Shown here one piece after another: positions 1 through 5,582 of a stretch of DNA of 8,031 nt; within the stretch, counting starts at the first letter, position 1, and every line of letters starts with the position of its first letter. Made by a program: the position numbers and the translations under genes. The notes under the pieces are model-generated. The model was not told where the DNA came from. It ran no database searches and worked only from the letters and a program-made list of their open reading frames with translations. The stretch covers positions 240,072-248,102 of the forward strand of contig CP070828.1 in assembly GCA_020344715.1 (NCBI GenBank), written 5' to 3'. Source of the DNA: Candidatus Bathyarchaeota archaeon. GTDB lineage: Archaea > Thermoproteota > Bathyarchaeia > Bathyarchaeales > Bathyarchaeaceae.

Positions 1-2
1 AG

Positions 3-90
3 CAGAAGACCTTTAGCGCGCGCATTGGCTCTCAGAATTCGTCGGAAATCACAATCAAATCACGTTCGATTGCTTACTAGCTCAAAGACA
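3..90 (+). CDS. Possible 3' end of a gene entering from the left edge
   Basis: An open plus-strand frame enters from the left edge and ends at TAG 88-90, giving about 28 residues that finish SEITIKSRSIAY. The alternating polar and hydrophobic pattern would fit a C-terminal beta strand, but the piece is too short to identify. Another plus frame is open from base 1 to a stop near 160 and gives a low-complexity basic peptide that looks less natural. Low confidence; only sequence to the left can decide. Confidence 0.2.
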
Positions 91-118
91 CCAAATCATC
101 ATAAGAAAACACTTCACC

Positions 119-466
119 CTAGGGTTCGCCAGGAGAATCATCAATTATCAAACGTGACCTAGTTGTGATATGTGACATCACAAAATTCGCACCAAGCTGG
201 AACATGTTTCGCCAAAGAACGGGCAATGACACAGGTTTTCCGACAGCTATCAAAATATTTGCTTGATAGAATGCAATGCTTGAATCTGGAACAAGCGCTT
301 CATCGCTAGGATCTGCCGGTGCATTTGCGGCGAGAGAAACGGTTTGTGCCGTCCACAACAGCAACTGGAGCTCCATCCCTGGTTGAGCTGACCTATATCC
401 GTGTTTAGCCGCTTCTGAAGCTTGGGCAGGAGGGACAAAATACGGTCTTGTAGAGCACCAAGTCAA
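119..466 (-). CDS. Doubtful hypothetical protein or gene remnant
   Basis: This is a 115-codon minus-strand frame with a TTG first codon and no visible ribosome binding site; an internal ATG at 376 would leave 85 residues. I do not recognise the product. The composition is protein-like (Ala, Leu and Ser rich, one Cys, a segment DSSIAFYQANILIAVGKP and an end LIIDDSPGEP), which is why it is listed. Against it: no start signal, no operonic partner, and the TGTGA repeat site at 164-182 lies inside the frame. It could be a degraded gene end or a chance frame. Confidence 0.25.
   Translation of the reverse strand: MTWCSTRPYFVPPAQASEAAKHGYRSAQPGMELQLLLWTAQTVSLAANAPADPSDEALVPDSSIAFYQANILIAVGKPVSLPVLWRNMFQLGANFVMSHITTRSRLIIDDSPGEP
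164..182 (+). repeat. Composite TGTGA site A (three half-sites, 7-bp period)
   Basis: The sequence reads TGTGA-TA-TGTGA-CA-TCACA: two direct half-sites and one inverted half-site, each starting 7 bp after the previous one. A further CGTGA lies at 153-157, 11 bp before the first. The same arrangement recurs at 1176-1193 (reverse strand) and 1264-1281. It looks like a protein-binding site of unknown owner. Confidence 0.55.
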
Positions 467-610
467 TTGTACTGGGCTTGTCTTTCGTCAAGGTTAACAA
501 ACGATGTATGTCTCAAGGTCTGGTCCTGCTTAAGCGTGATGCCGTTTCAGAATATTTCAGCAGAGTCGTCGCCTCTTTTGGCGGCCTTATAATCTTTTCT
601 ACGCGAAATA

Positions 611-624
611 TTTACATTTGTAAA
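611..624. promoter_or_regulatory. 14-bp dyad TTTACA-TT-TGTAAA
   Basis: A perfect 6-bp inverted repeat with a 2-bp centre, lying 58 to 71 bp before the ATG at 682. A second dyad of the same length and spacing overlaps the TATA-like box at 654-667. Two similar AT-rich palindromes in front of one gene would suit operator sites, although AT-rich palindromes arise easily by chance. Confidence 0.35.
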
Positions 625-652
625 GGTATCCACCGCAAACCTTTTTTGCTCG

Positions 653-667
653 TATACAAAATTGTAT
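653..667 (+). promoter_or_regulatory. TATA-like box with overlapping dyad, promoter of the 682 gene
   Basis: TATACAAA at 653-660 is centred about 25 bp before the ATG at 682, the distance expected between an archaeal TATA box and the transcription start, so the message is probably leaderless. No Shine-Dalgarno sequence precedes that ATG, which agrees. The dyad ATACAA-AA-TTGTAT (654-667) covers the box, so a bound protein could block TBP. Confidence 0.5.
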
Positions 668-681
668 CCATTCAGCACTAG

Positions 682-1179
682 ATGCTAGGTGGGAGTTTGT
701 TCGCCAAGGAAAATGTCCAAAAGTGGATAAAAAGCGCACTAGATGACCAAATTGCCAAAATATTAGTTAAAAGCAGCCATTTGACCAGAATACAGCTCGA
801 AACTCTATTAATAGATTTCTTAGCTGAAAATATCGCTGAACAGAGAATAAAGATGGCGGAAAAGGCCAGATTACGTCTGACAAAGGCAGAAATAAGCCGA
901 GGAGCCTTTAACAGAACACTGAAACAAGCCAGAAAAAATGTCATCCAATCCATCTATACTGTTCTCCTTCTTGGATACCTCAGAATATTTGACAGCACTC
1001 GTCTGGATCCCTACATAGAAATTGCAAACAAGCTACAGGCTTATGTTGACGCCTACAAGAATATTCTTCCCGACAAGAATCGCGCAGAAGAGAATCTGCG
1101 AGTCATCAATACATTGAGGGAGGAGTTGGAAAGGAGTTTGGAGTCATTCTCAAAGGAAAAAGTCTTCTCGGAACCGTGA
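682..1179 (+). CDS. Alpha-helical protein of unknown function
   Basis: A 165-residue soluble protein that I cannot assign to a named family. It has no signal peptide or membrane segment. Nearly the whole length should be helical and rich in Lys, Arg and Glu. Residues about 45-110 are the most structured part: an amphipathic run LETLLIDFLAENIAEQRI, a basic stretch (KARLRLTKAEISRGAFNRTLKQARKN) that could be a helix-turn-helix, then a hydrophobic helix with VLLLGYLRIFD. The C-terminal 40 residues form a charged helix that could pair as a coiled coil. The ATG at 682 is preferred because a TATA-like box sits about 25 bp before it and no Shine-Dalgarno is present; a TTG at 697 after GGTGGG is the alternative. 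DNA binding or a scaffold role is only a guess. The gene lies between blocks of TGTGA repeat sites, and its stop codon is inside one of them. Confidence 0.75.
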   Translation: MLGGSLFAKENVQKWIKSALDDQIAKILVKSSHLTRIQLETLLIDFLAENIAEQRIKMAEKARLRLTKAEISRGAFNRTLKQARKNVIQSIYTVLLLGYLRIFDSTRLDPYIEIANKLQAYVDAYKNILPDKNRAEENLRVINTLREELERSLESFSKEKVFSEP

Positions 1180-1285
1180 CATCACAGGTCACAACGGTCT
1201 GCCTTGCGTTTTTTCTTGGAGCATAAGCCTTATTAGGGGATGCGATGGTATTTCCTAGCGTAGTGTGATTTGTGATGTCACGGTT
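1172..1285. repeat. 22-bp inverted repeat pair carrying TGTGA sites B and C
   Basis: Positions 1172-1193 and the reverse complement of 1264-1285 match at 20 of 22 bases, with an unbroken 15-bp core AACCGTGACATCACA. Each arm contains the composite TGTGA-N2-TGTGA-N2-TCAC site, facing inward from opposite strands. The left arm overlaps the last codons of the 682 gene (stop TGA at 1177-1179). The 70-bp spacer holds a T6 run and no gene. The separation favours a two-site protein operator over an RNA hairpin, though a long stem is possible. Confidence 0.7.
1209..1214 (+). terminator. Candidate T-run terminator after the 682 gene
   Basis: Six T residues lie 30 bp after the stop at 1179, on the coding strand. 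Archaeal RNA polymerase commonly stops at such T-runs without needing a hairpin. The run sits in the spacer of the 22-bp inverted repeat, so the two may act together. It is short, hence moderate confidence. Confidence 0.35.
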
Positions 1286-1304
1286 GGAAGCAATACAGTC
1301 ACGT

Positions 1305-1373
1305 TGGTCAGAATCGTGACCATTCGAAAACGTGATATCATGTGAGCTTCAAGCAATCACGTTCACATCACAC
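1305..1373. promoter_or_regulatory. GTGA/TCAC half-site cluster before the membrane winged-helix gene
   Basis: This short stretch contains GGTCA-N6-TGACC (1306-1321), the dyad GTGATATCAT (1332-1341) followed at once by TGTGA (1341-1345), and TCAC, TCACA and TCACA starting at 1357, 1363 and 1368. The 10-mer AATCACGTTC at 1355-1364 also occurs at 58-67. I see no clear TATA box, so the promoter of the 1408 gene is not placed. The sites probably belong to the same binding protein as the composite TGTGA elements. Confidence 0.45.
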
Positions 1374-1398
1374 TTCGCAAAGAGCTCACAGAACGCTT

Positions 1399-1403
1399 GG
1401 AGG
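1399..1403 (+). promoter_or_regulatory. Ribosome binding site fixing the start at 1408
   Basis: GGAGG stands 4 nt before the ATG at 1408. An upstream in-frame GTG at 1342 has no such signal, would add a hydrophilic 22-residue tail before the membrane helix, and lies within the half-site cluster. Confidence 0.7.
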
Positions 1404-1407
1404 AATC

Positions 1408-2106
1408 ATGTTGCCTACTGATCTTCTTTTGGGGATAGCAACTGTTCTTCTGGGTTTGTCAATTGGTACGATATTACTACATTATAGGCGAATAAGAAGA
1501 ACTCATGAGAAATATGAAGAAGCGAAAGACATCGTGAAGGACATCGTTATAAGTTTCAACAGTCAACTGCAACGATTGGAAGAACGCCTCGGATTCGTCA
1601 GTCGAAAGCTGGAGTTTCACTCGGTCAAAAGTGACGATGTCACAGATCTCACTGATCAGCTGAAAAAGCACGAGACACGGTTAAGTGATATCACAGCTAA
1701 GGTGAACGCCACCATAGGGCTCAAGGAGCAATTGCCGCCGCAAATCGGGAAAATCAGCGAGAGAATTGACAAATTGGTTGAAGCTCAAGAGAAGATTGAA
1801 CAACGAATTTCTGAACCTCGCGAAGTAAAAATAGAAGGTGTGATTCCTATCAAGAGAGAAAGGGCTTTGGCACAGCTTACTGCAACGGAACTGCGTGTCT
1901 TGGAGATTCTCGCAAATGAGGAGCAGAAGACCGCTCCAGAGATAAGAAGCGAGATAGGATTGACGAGAGAGCATACTGCTAGGCTTATGAAGAAGCTGTA
2001 TCAGAAGGGCTATGTAGAACGGGACGAAGGAAAGACACCGTACGCTTATCGGATCAAGGAAGAGATGCGCAAAATCTTGAAGAAAACCGAGCCGTTGTCT
2101 CAGTAG
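1408..2106 (+). CDS. Membrane-anchored coiled-coil protein with C-terminal winged helix
   Basis: A 232-residue protein. Residues about 5-25 (LLLGIATVLLGLSIGTILL) form a single membrane helix followed by basic HYRRIRR, so the rest should lie in the cytoplasm. Residues about 32-135 are charged heptad-like sequence, predicted to form a long coiled coil. Residues about 157-223 form a MarR-like winged helix: ATELRVLEILANEE, then TAPEIRSEIGL, a recognition helix TREHTARLMKKLYQKGYVER, and a wing near EGKTPYAYRI. Tethered DNA-binding proteins of this plan occur in archaea, but I do not know a function for this one. Regulation from the membrane, or tethering of DNA, are both possible. Upstream lies the TGTGA/TCAC cluster; two further dyads (1631-1643 and 1685-1694) fall inside the gene. 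Its stop is 9 bp from the stop of convergent herA. Confidence 0.85.
   Translation: MLPTDLLLGIATVLLGLSIGTILLHYRRIRRTHEKYEEAKDIVKDIVISFNSQLQRLEERLGFVSRKLEFHSVKSDDVTDLTDQLKKHETRLSDITAKVNATIGLKEQLPPQIGKISERIDKLVEAQEKIEQRISEPREVKIEGVIPIKRERALAQLTATELRVLEILANEEQKTAPEIRSEIGLTREHTARLMKKLYQKGYVERDEGKTPYAYRIKEEMRKILKKTEPLSQ
1631..1694. repeat. Two GTGA/TCAC dyads inside the membrane winged-helix gene
   Basis: GTGAC-GAT-GTCAC (1631-1643) and the perfect palindrome GTGATATCAC (1685-1694) lie in coding sequence for the coiled coil. The second has the GTGA-N2-TCAC form found at 172-181, 1176-1185 and 1272-1281. They may be additional binding sites of the same protein, or chance products of codon sequence. 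Confidence 0.35.
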
Positions 2107-2115
2107 ATGAACGCT

Positions 2116-3669
2116 CTACTCGGCGGTTTTGTTGGTAAGGTTTTCTCCTGCCTGTCTGATTCTTCGGAGTTGGTCGTCCATTTGTGAGAGAGTTTTGGAC
2201 GGGGGCAGTTTGTAGTCAACTTTCTCCTTTTCATTCAAATACTCTGGATAGTGAATGACTTTTACTGGTACTGCAAATCGAATTTTCGGCTCTGAGATAA
2301 GAAGTGCTTCGCCAACATCGAGCATTTTTATTTCGGTATCGCTGTATTCGAGATAAGGTGTGTTGTCTGTGATGTAGGTTCTGTCGCGACGAAGCTCGGT
2401 CTTCATAATGACTTTGGTCCAAAGCTCAGCGAAGACATTGCGGTCGACTCTCGAAGGTCGCGGTGTCACAGCATTTAGCCCAACTCGATACTTTCGGTAG
2501 GTTAGAGCGATGTCGGAGAATATGGTTTTCCGTACTTCAGGATCAAGGAATTCATGAGCTTCTTCAAGTGTTATCAGGAGGGTGGGAAGGTTCGCCCACT
2601 CATCAAAATTATCTTCCCACATCCGTTTATAATGATAGGAAACATTGGATGCTGTGAGGCAGGTGATATTGTGTTGGTCTTCAGAGCTTATCCCCGATAT
2701 GTCGATGAGGCATGTGACACCTTTGCTAACGTTTCGGATCACGTCATCAATGAAGTTGTAGTTGGAAGGCGGAAACAGATTCGGTGGAAGGTCAGAAAGC
2801 TTGCTCATCAGAGCCTCAATTACGCCTTTTGCTTTGTAGTTGATGATTTCCCCAACTCCTGCATATCCCTGTGTTCCATAGACGTCTAGCGATTTCTCAA
2901 TCCAACTACTGCCCATTTTCTCATGAAGCCTTCGGGCAACTCTGATCTGAGGCTTTCCAATTTCAGGGAAAATCGTTCGCAGTTTCCCAGGATGAAGGGT
3001 ACGAAGTCCTACTGACAACTTCCCTTCCCGAGCTGAGTAATAACGGACCTTAGTGTGAAAAAGTGGATGATCCCGTAGACCCCGCTGAGGTTCTATGCCC
3101 TTTCCGGTCAGTAATTGGCCAGCAAAGTCGAAAATGAGGCCCACAGTTTTAGGGCTGTTATCGATAATGCGGGCGTTTAGCATAAGTTCTGTGTTGGTCT
3201 TTCCTGATCCCGTCATTCCAAACATACCCATCATGAGAGGAATAGCCTCGAAACTCACCCCTACGGACCCAAGCAGCTGTTCTCCCGACCGCAGACGTCC
3301 AATCTCTAAATCGCCGCCAAGTCTTAGAACAGAGCAATCCTCTTTGCCGGCTGCGTATACCTTATCCATATAGTTGGGGTTGAAGGTTGGAGAACGAAGT
3401 CTTTCAATCCTCTTCTCAAGGAAGAGAATAGCATCAATATGCCGGAAACTAGAGTAAGGTCCAAAGGATTCCTTTCCTTCAGCCTCACGAAGTTGCTCGT
3501 CCGTTTTCAGTGTAGAGCTGCTTCCAGCATCAAAGACCCGTGCGTAGAAGCGTCTGTTGCTAGAGTCTACTCTCACAATCTGACCAAACGTAAGGTTGGC
3601 TTTTTCATTTAGGAAGAAGGAAACCTTGTCCCCTTTCACTTCACGGATAAACCCTACAGGCTCAGACAT
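2116..3669 (-). CDS. herA: HerA-family hexameric DNA translocase
   Basis: HerA is an FtsK/HerA-type ATPase that pumps double-stranded DNA and works with the nuclease NurA to resect DNA ends before recombinational repair. The product is 517 residues, the usual size. Residues 1-50 (PVGFIREVKGDKVSF...GQIVRV...YARV) fit the N-terminal HAS-barrel. Walker A is GMTGSGKT (151-158); Walker B is LLITLEEAH with EEAH at 369-372; the C-terminal RRDRTYI and GEALLISEP segments match the arginine-finger and closing strands. One oddity: the usual SQRPSR segment reads TPRPSR at 402-407, so the glutamine sensor is missing. The start is ATG 3669, which overlaps the nurA end by 8 bp, suggesting coupled translation; TTG 3675 is a weaker alternative. 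It is a NurA partner by context as well as by sequence. No mre11 or rad50 lies in the window. Confidence 0.93.
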   Translation of the reverse strand: MSEPVGFIREVKGDKVSFFLNEKANLTFGQIVRVDSSNRRFYARVFDAGSSSTLKTDEQLREAEGKESFGPYSSFRHIDAILFLEKRIERLRSPTFNPNYMDKVYAAGKEDCSVLRLGGDLEIGRLRSGEQLLGSVGVSFEAIPLMMGMFGMTGSGKTNTELMLNARIIDNSPKTVGLIFDFAGQLLTGKGIEPQRGLRDHPLFHTKVRYYSAREGKLSVGLRTLHPGKLRTIFPEIGKPQIRVARRLHEKMGSSWIEKSLDVYGTQGYAGVGEIINYKAKGVIEALMSKLSDLPPNLFPPSNYNFIDDVIRNVSKGVTCLIDISGISSEDQHNITCLTASNVSYHYKRMWEDNFDEWANLPTLLITLEEAHEFLDPEVRKTIFSDIALTYRKYRVGLNAVTPRPSRVDRNVFAELWTKVIMKTELRRDRTYITDNTPYLEYSDTEIKMLDVGEALLISEPKIRFAVPVKVIHYPEYLNEKEKVDYKLPPSKTLSQMDDQLRRIRQAGENLTNKTAE

Positions 3670-4654
3670 GTCCAATCCGCTCCCACTCGAAAGGATGTTT
3701 CACTCCGTGAATCTCATCTGTGAAACTACATGAGAGCTCTTCCATATGGAGTACATCGAGTAGACCAACGCTTCCTAGCGTCTCCTCAATCAGATCATAA
3801 TAATGAAGGAGTTTTGAGTCTGACGGAGCGGAGAAGTCATGGGCAAGCCAAAGAGCTACGGGGTATCCAAGGCATCGGGGATCTTCAGAGACAGAAGTCA
3901 ATGGAGAGAGGAGTTCTTCAACCGCACCTCCTTCGCGGAGCAGATACCCCATTATGTCGCAACGAAAAACTCGAGGACTGTCTTCACATAGCCTGACGAC
4001 AGATATGTTCCCATACAGATGTTCGCGTATATTCGCTTTCGCGACCGGGTGATAAACCCATGTGACATAAGGGGATAGTCCACATGCTGTCGCCACGAAG
4101 TCGCGACCTTTGTCATCGTGAAGCATAGGAGATTGCTTGCTAATAGCGAGAAGCTTGATTCCATCTCCTTCGCATTTTTCATACAGAAACGTACGGAATT
4201 TTCTTTCTCCTCCGAAGTAGCTGGCTCCATCTAGCAAAAGATAGTCGACCCCACCTGCTTCGCGAAGGAGGCCCAAAGCCATCACACTCTCAAGTTCAAC
4301 TCTGGCATCTTCTAAAAATCTGTAACGGGTCCTCATGTCTCCAATCACGGTACGCACTCGTTCTTCATACCCCCAATTGACCTTGCGCGTCTTAACGGAG
4401 GCGTATGCCGTGCGAAGGAGGTACACCCCCCAGTTATTAGCTCTCTTTAAGGTTCTGGTTGAACAGTCTACGGCGAGAAAATGTTGGTCGCAATTCTTCA
4501 TTTTTCTTAGAGGCTTTATCTGGGATACATTCGGTTTGACAGCAATTACAGGCTTTTCTCTGACCCCGTGGAAATTCACGGCTCGCCCTTTATCAACGTA
4601 TTCATTCAGTTTCTTCTTCATTTCAGCTAGATCTTTGCCTATCTTATCGCCCAT
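3662..4654 (-). CDS. nurA: NurA-family nuclease
   Basis: NurA is an RNase H-like, metal-dependent 5'-3' nuclease that forms a complex with the HerA hexamer for DNA end resection. The product is 330 residues, a normal length. The motifs follow the family in order: a first beta strand with the catalytic Asp in FLAVDCSTR (Asp63), an acidic helix ARVELESVMAL, the second catalytic strand YLLLDGASY (Asp142), the segment AISKQSP (171-176), and a C-terminal YPVALWLAHDFS with His272. Most family members have DGS at the first site; here it is DCS, with the Asp and Ser kept. ATG 4654 is chosen because AGGAG lies 8 nt upstream; a TTG at 4681 is unsupported. The stop codon lies inside the first codons of herA. 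It follows the winged-helix gene after 84 bp on the same strand. Confidence 0.9.
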   Translation of the reverse strand: MGDKIGKDLAEMKKKLNEYVDKGRAVNFHGVREKPVIAVKPNVSQIKPLRKMKNCDQHFLAVDCSTRTLKRANNWGVYLLRTAYASVKTRKVNWGYEERVRTVIGDMRTRYRFLEDARVELESVMALGLLREAGGVDYLLLDGASYFGGERKFRTFLYEKCEGDGIKLLAISKQSPMLHDDKGRDFVATACGLSPYVTWVYHPVAKANIREHLYGNISVVRLCEDSPRVFRCDIMGYLLREGGAVEELLSPLTSVSEDPRCLGYPVALWLAHDFSAPSDSKLLHYYDLIEETLGSVGLLDVLHMEELSCSFTDEIHGVKHPFEWERIGHV

Positions 4655-4662
4655 ATGTGTTT

Positions 4663-4667
4663 CTCCT
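4663..4667 (-). promoter_or_regulatory. Ribosome binding site of nurA
   Basis: AGGAG on the minus strand lies 8 nt before the ATG at 4654 and selects that start over the TTG at 4681. A minus-strand AATAAAAG stretch near 4713-4722 could serve as a separate TATA box for nurA-herA, but this is weak. Confidence 0.6.
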
Positions 4668-4738
4668 AACAGACTCAGCAAGATGTGTTTGCGAAGTGGA
4701 GGAATTGAAGCTATCTTTTATTACTTCCAGAACGCCCG

Positions 4739-5164
4739 CTATTTATTATCTCTCATCAAGCTCAATGTATTCTGTGAGATTTTGGTCAAGGTCCTGTAAC
4801 GTCGTTGGCCAGACATTCCGCTCTTCGCAAGAATTCCACGGTCAGCCATGCGAGACAAATAGGTAGAAACAGTACTTAGGCTGATGGGTTCTTTGATTTC
4901 CTGCTCATAAACGAGTTGGGCATCTCTTGAAGAAAACCACACGATTGGAAAGTGTTTCTCCAATATTGACCGTAGCTTGTCAAACTTGGAGTACGCAGAG
5001 GCTGATTCCTCAAAGCTAGGATTGACGCTTGGCATGCCTCCGAGTAATTCAATCAGATCAAGAAGCTGAAGAGCCTTTTCACGGGTTACATTTCCTTCGA
5101 AAGTTATTGCGTAGCGATTCCCAGTACCATCGAATACTTCGACCCGCATTTTCTTTATCGGCAT
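4739..5164 (-). CDS. Winged-helix DNA-binding protein, first gene of the nurA-herA cluster
   Basis: A 141-residue soluble protein. Residues about 5-25 (MRVEVFDGTGNRYAITFEG) look like a small beta domain, followed by the helix TREKALQLLDLIELLGG. Residues about 65-130 form a winged helix: FSSRDAQLVYEQEI, recognition helix SLSTVSTYLSRMADRGILAKS, and a basic wing GQRRYRTL. I do not know a named family. The start ATG 5164 is preferred because GGGTG precedes it by 5 nt; a GTG at 5200 would add 12 residues. It is read in the same direction as nurA and herA. Inverted repeats sit in its promoter region, so autoregulation of the cluster is a reasonable inference; a direct role with NurA-HerA or at the adjacent origin is also possible. 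Confidence 0.8.
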   Translation of the reverse strand: MPIKKMRVEVFDGTGNRYAITFEGNVTREKALQLLDLIELLGGMPSVNPSFEESASAYSKFDKLRSILEKHFPIVWFSSRDAQLVYEQEIKEPISLSTVSTYLSRMADRGILAKSGMSGQRRYRTLTKISQNTLSLMRDNK

Positions 5165-5169
5165 TCCTG

Positions 5170-5174
5170 CACCC
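5170..5174 (-). promoter_or_regulatory. Ribosome binding site selecting ATG 5164
   Basis: GGGTG on the minus strand, complementary to part of the archaeal 16S rRNA tail, lies 5 nt before ATG 5164. The upstream GTG at 5200 has no comparable signal and lies close to the TATA-like element at 5203-5209. Confidence 0.45.
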
Positions 5175-5202
5175 AAGCCTTTTAGGAGTTTACAGCTCAC
5201 AG

Positions 5203-5260
5203 ATTATAGAGTTTGTGGTGAAGAGGTAAATTGTGAAACGGTAGAACCACGCTTTAAATT
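5203..5260 (-). promoter_or_regulatory. Candidate promoter of the winged-helix/nurA/herA cluster
   Basis: Two TATA-like elements read on the minus strand: CTATAAT at about 5203-5209, placing transcription start near 5180 and leaving a short leader with the GGGTG site, and AATTTAAAGC at 5251-5260, placing start near 5230. Half of the TTGTGAAACG inverted repeat (5231-5240) would lie between the upstream box and its start, where a bound protein would repress. Confidence 0.4.
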
Positions 5261-5298
5261 GAAAACGAATCATTTTTCATGACAATTTCGTTTCACAA
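5231..5298. repeat. 10-bp inverted repeat TTGTGAAACG / CGTTTCACAA
   Basis: The arms at 5231-5240 and 5289-5298 are perfectly complementary and 48 bp apart, flanking the TATA-like AATTTAAAGC. Arms this far apart suggest two bound protein dimers or a DNA loop. They share the TGTGA/TCACA core with the sites at 164-182 and 1172-1373, but the surrounding bases differ. Confidence 0.55.
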
Positions 5299-5300
5299 GC

Positions 5301-5315
5301 TTCACTTCAAGTGAA
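5301..5315. promoter_or_regulatory. 15-bp palindrome TTCACTT-C-AAGTGAA
   Basis: A perfect 7-bp inverted repeat with a single central base, 3 bp beyond the second arm of the TTGTGAAACG repeat and about 40 bp from the first origin recognition box. It has the shape of a homodimer operator. Its owner could be the winged-helix protein encoded at 4739-5164. Confidence 0.5.
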
Positions 5316-5353
5316 TCTCCCAAAACGCTGTACGTCGATAGTTCACTTTGCTT

Positions 5354-5375
5354 CTTCCACAAGAAACGCAGGGGT
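5354..5375 (+). repeat. Origin recognition box 1
   Basis: The box reads CTTCCA-CAA-GAAA-CGC-AGGGGT, matching the archaeal ORB pattern of a TTCCA..GAAA core followed by a G-run. It differs from the box at 5747-5768 at only 3 of 22 positions. Its G-run points toward the AT-rich tract at 5399-5434. Confidence 0.8.
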
Positions 5376-5398
5376 CAAACATTTAGTTGAAGGAAACT

Positions 5399-5434
5399 GA
5401 AAATGAGTAGATTATTATAAAAAAAGAGAAAATG
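5399..5434. other. Candidate DNA unwinding element
   Basis: An AT-rich stretch centred on ATTATTATAAAAAAAGAG, lying between two inward-facing origin recognition boxes. Its base composition and position fit the site where duplex opening begins. The TTATAAAA inside could also act as a TATA box, but no gene starts nearby. Confidence 0.55.
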
Positions 5435-5560
5435 CTTGAGAACACTCATCTATTTCACAGGACTTAACTGAACAGCCGAGCTACTCCCTCCAAGTCAGTT
5501 TACATTCTTCTATTTTCATGTTTAAGGTATGGAGGATGATGCCGGTGAGGGGAGACGGCC

Positions 5561-5582
5561 ACCCCTTGATTTCCACTGAAAG
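5561..5582 (-). repeat. Origin recognition box 2 (inverted)
   Basis: Read on the minus strand: CTTTCA-GTG-GAAA-TCA-AGGGGT, followed by GG as in box 3. It keeps the TTTCAGTGGAAA core typical of archaeal ORBs and the G-run, with opposite polarity to the other two boxes. Confidence 0.78.

Larger units (their letters stand above)
91..681. other. Stretch without a confident gene
   Basis: Apart from the doubtful minus-strand frame at 119-466, nothing convincing is coded here. The stretch holds TCACA/TGTGA half-sites (the composite site at 164-182, CGTGA at 153-157) and, close to the next gene, two AT-rich dyads and a TATA-like box. The 67-codon plus frame ending at 681 lies over these promoter signals and is probably not translated. 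No tRNA, rRNA or CRISPR structure was seen. Confidence 0.5.

Noticed and set aside
478..681. 67-codon plus-strand frame just before the 682 gene
   Set aside because: It covers the TATA-like box and both dyads, has no ribosome binding site, and its product is not protein-like.
49..1373. CRISPR array or tandem repeats
   Set aside because: The TGTGA/TCAC elements are short, irregularly spaced and in both orientations, with no constant repeat-spacer unit and no cas genes.
1342..1407. GTG start at 1342 for the membrane winged-helix gene
   Set aside because: ATG 1408 has GGAGG at 4 nt, and the extra 22 residues come from the half-site cluster DNA.
3920..4425. Recurring GCGAAGGAG words in the nurA region
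   Set aside because: They fall in coding sequence as Leu-Arg-Glu type codons in different contexts and spacings; chance and codon use explain them.
5541..5565. GGTG...CACC hairpin beside origin box 2
   Set aside because: Only 4 to 5 base pairs can form and the C-rich arm belongs to the box itself.
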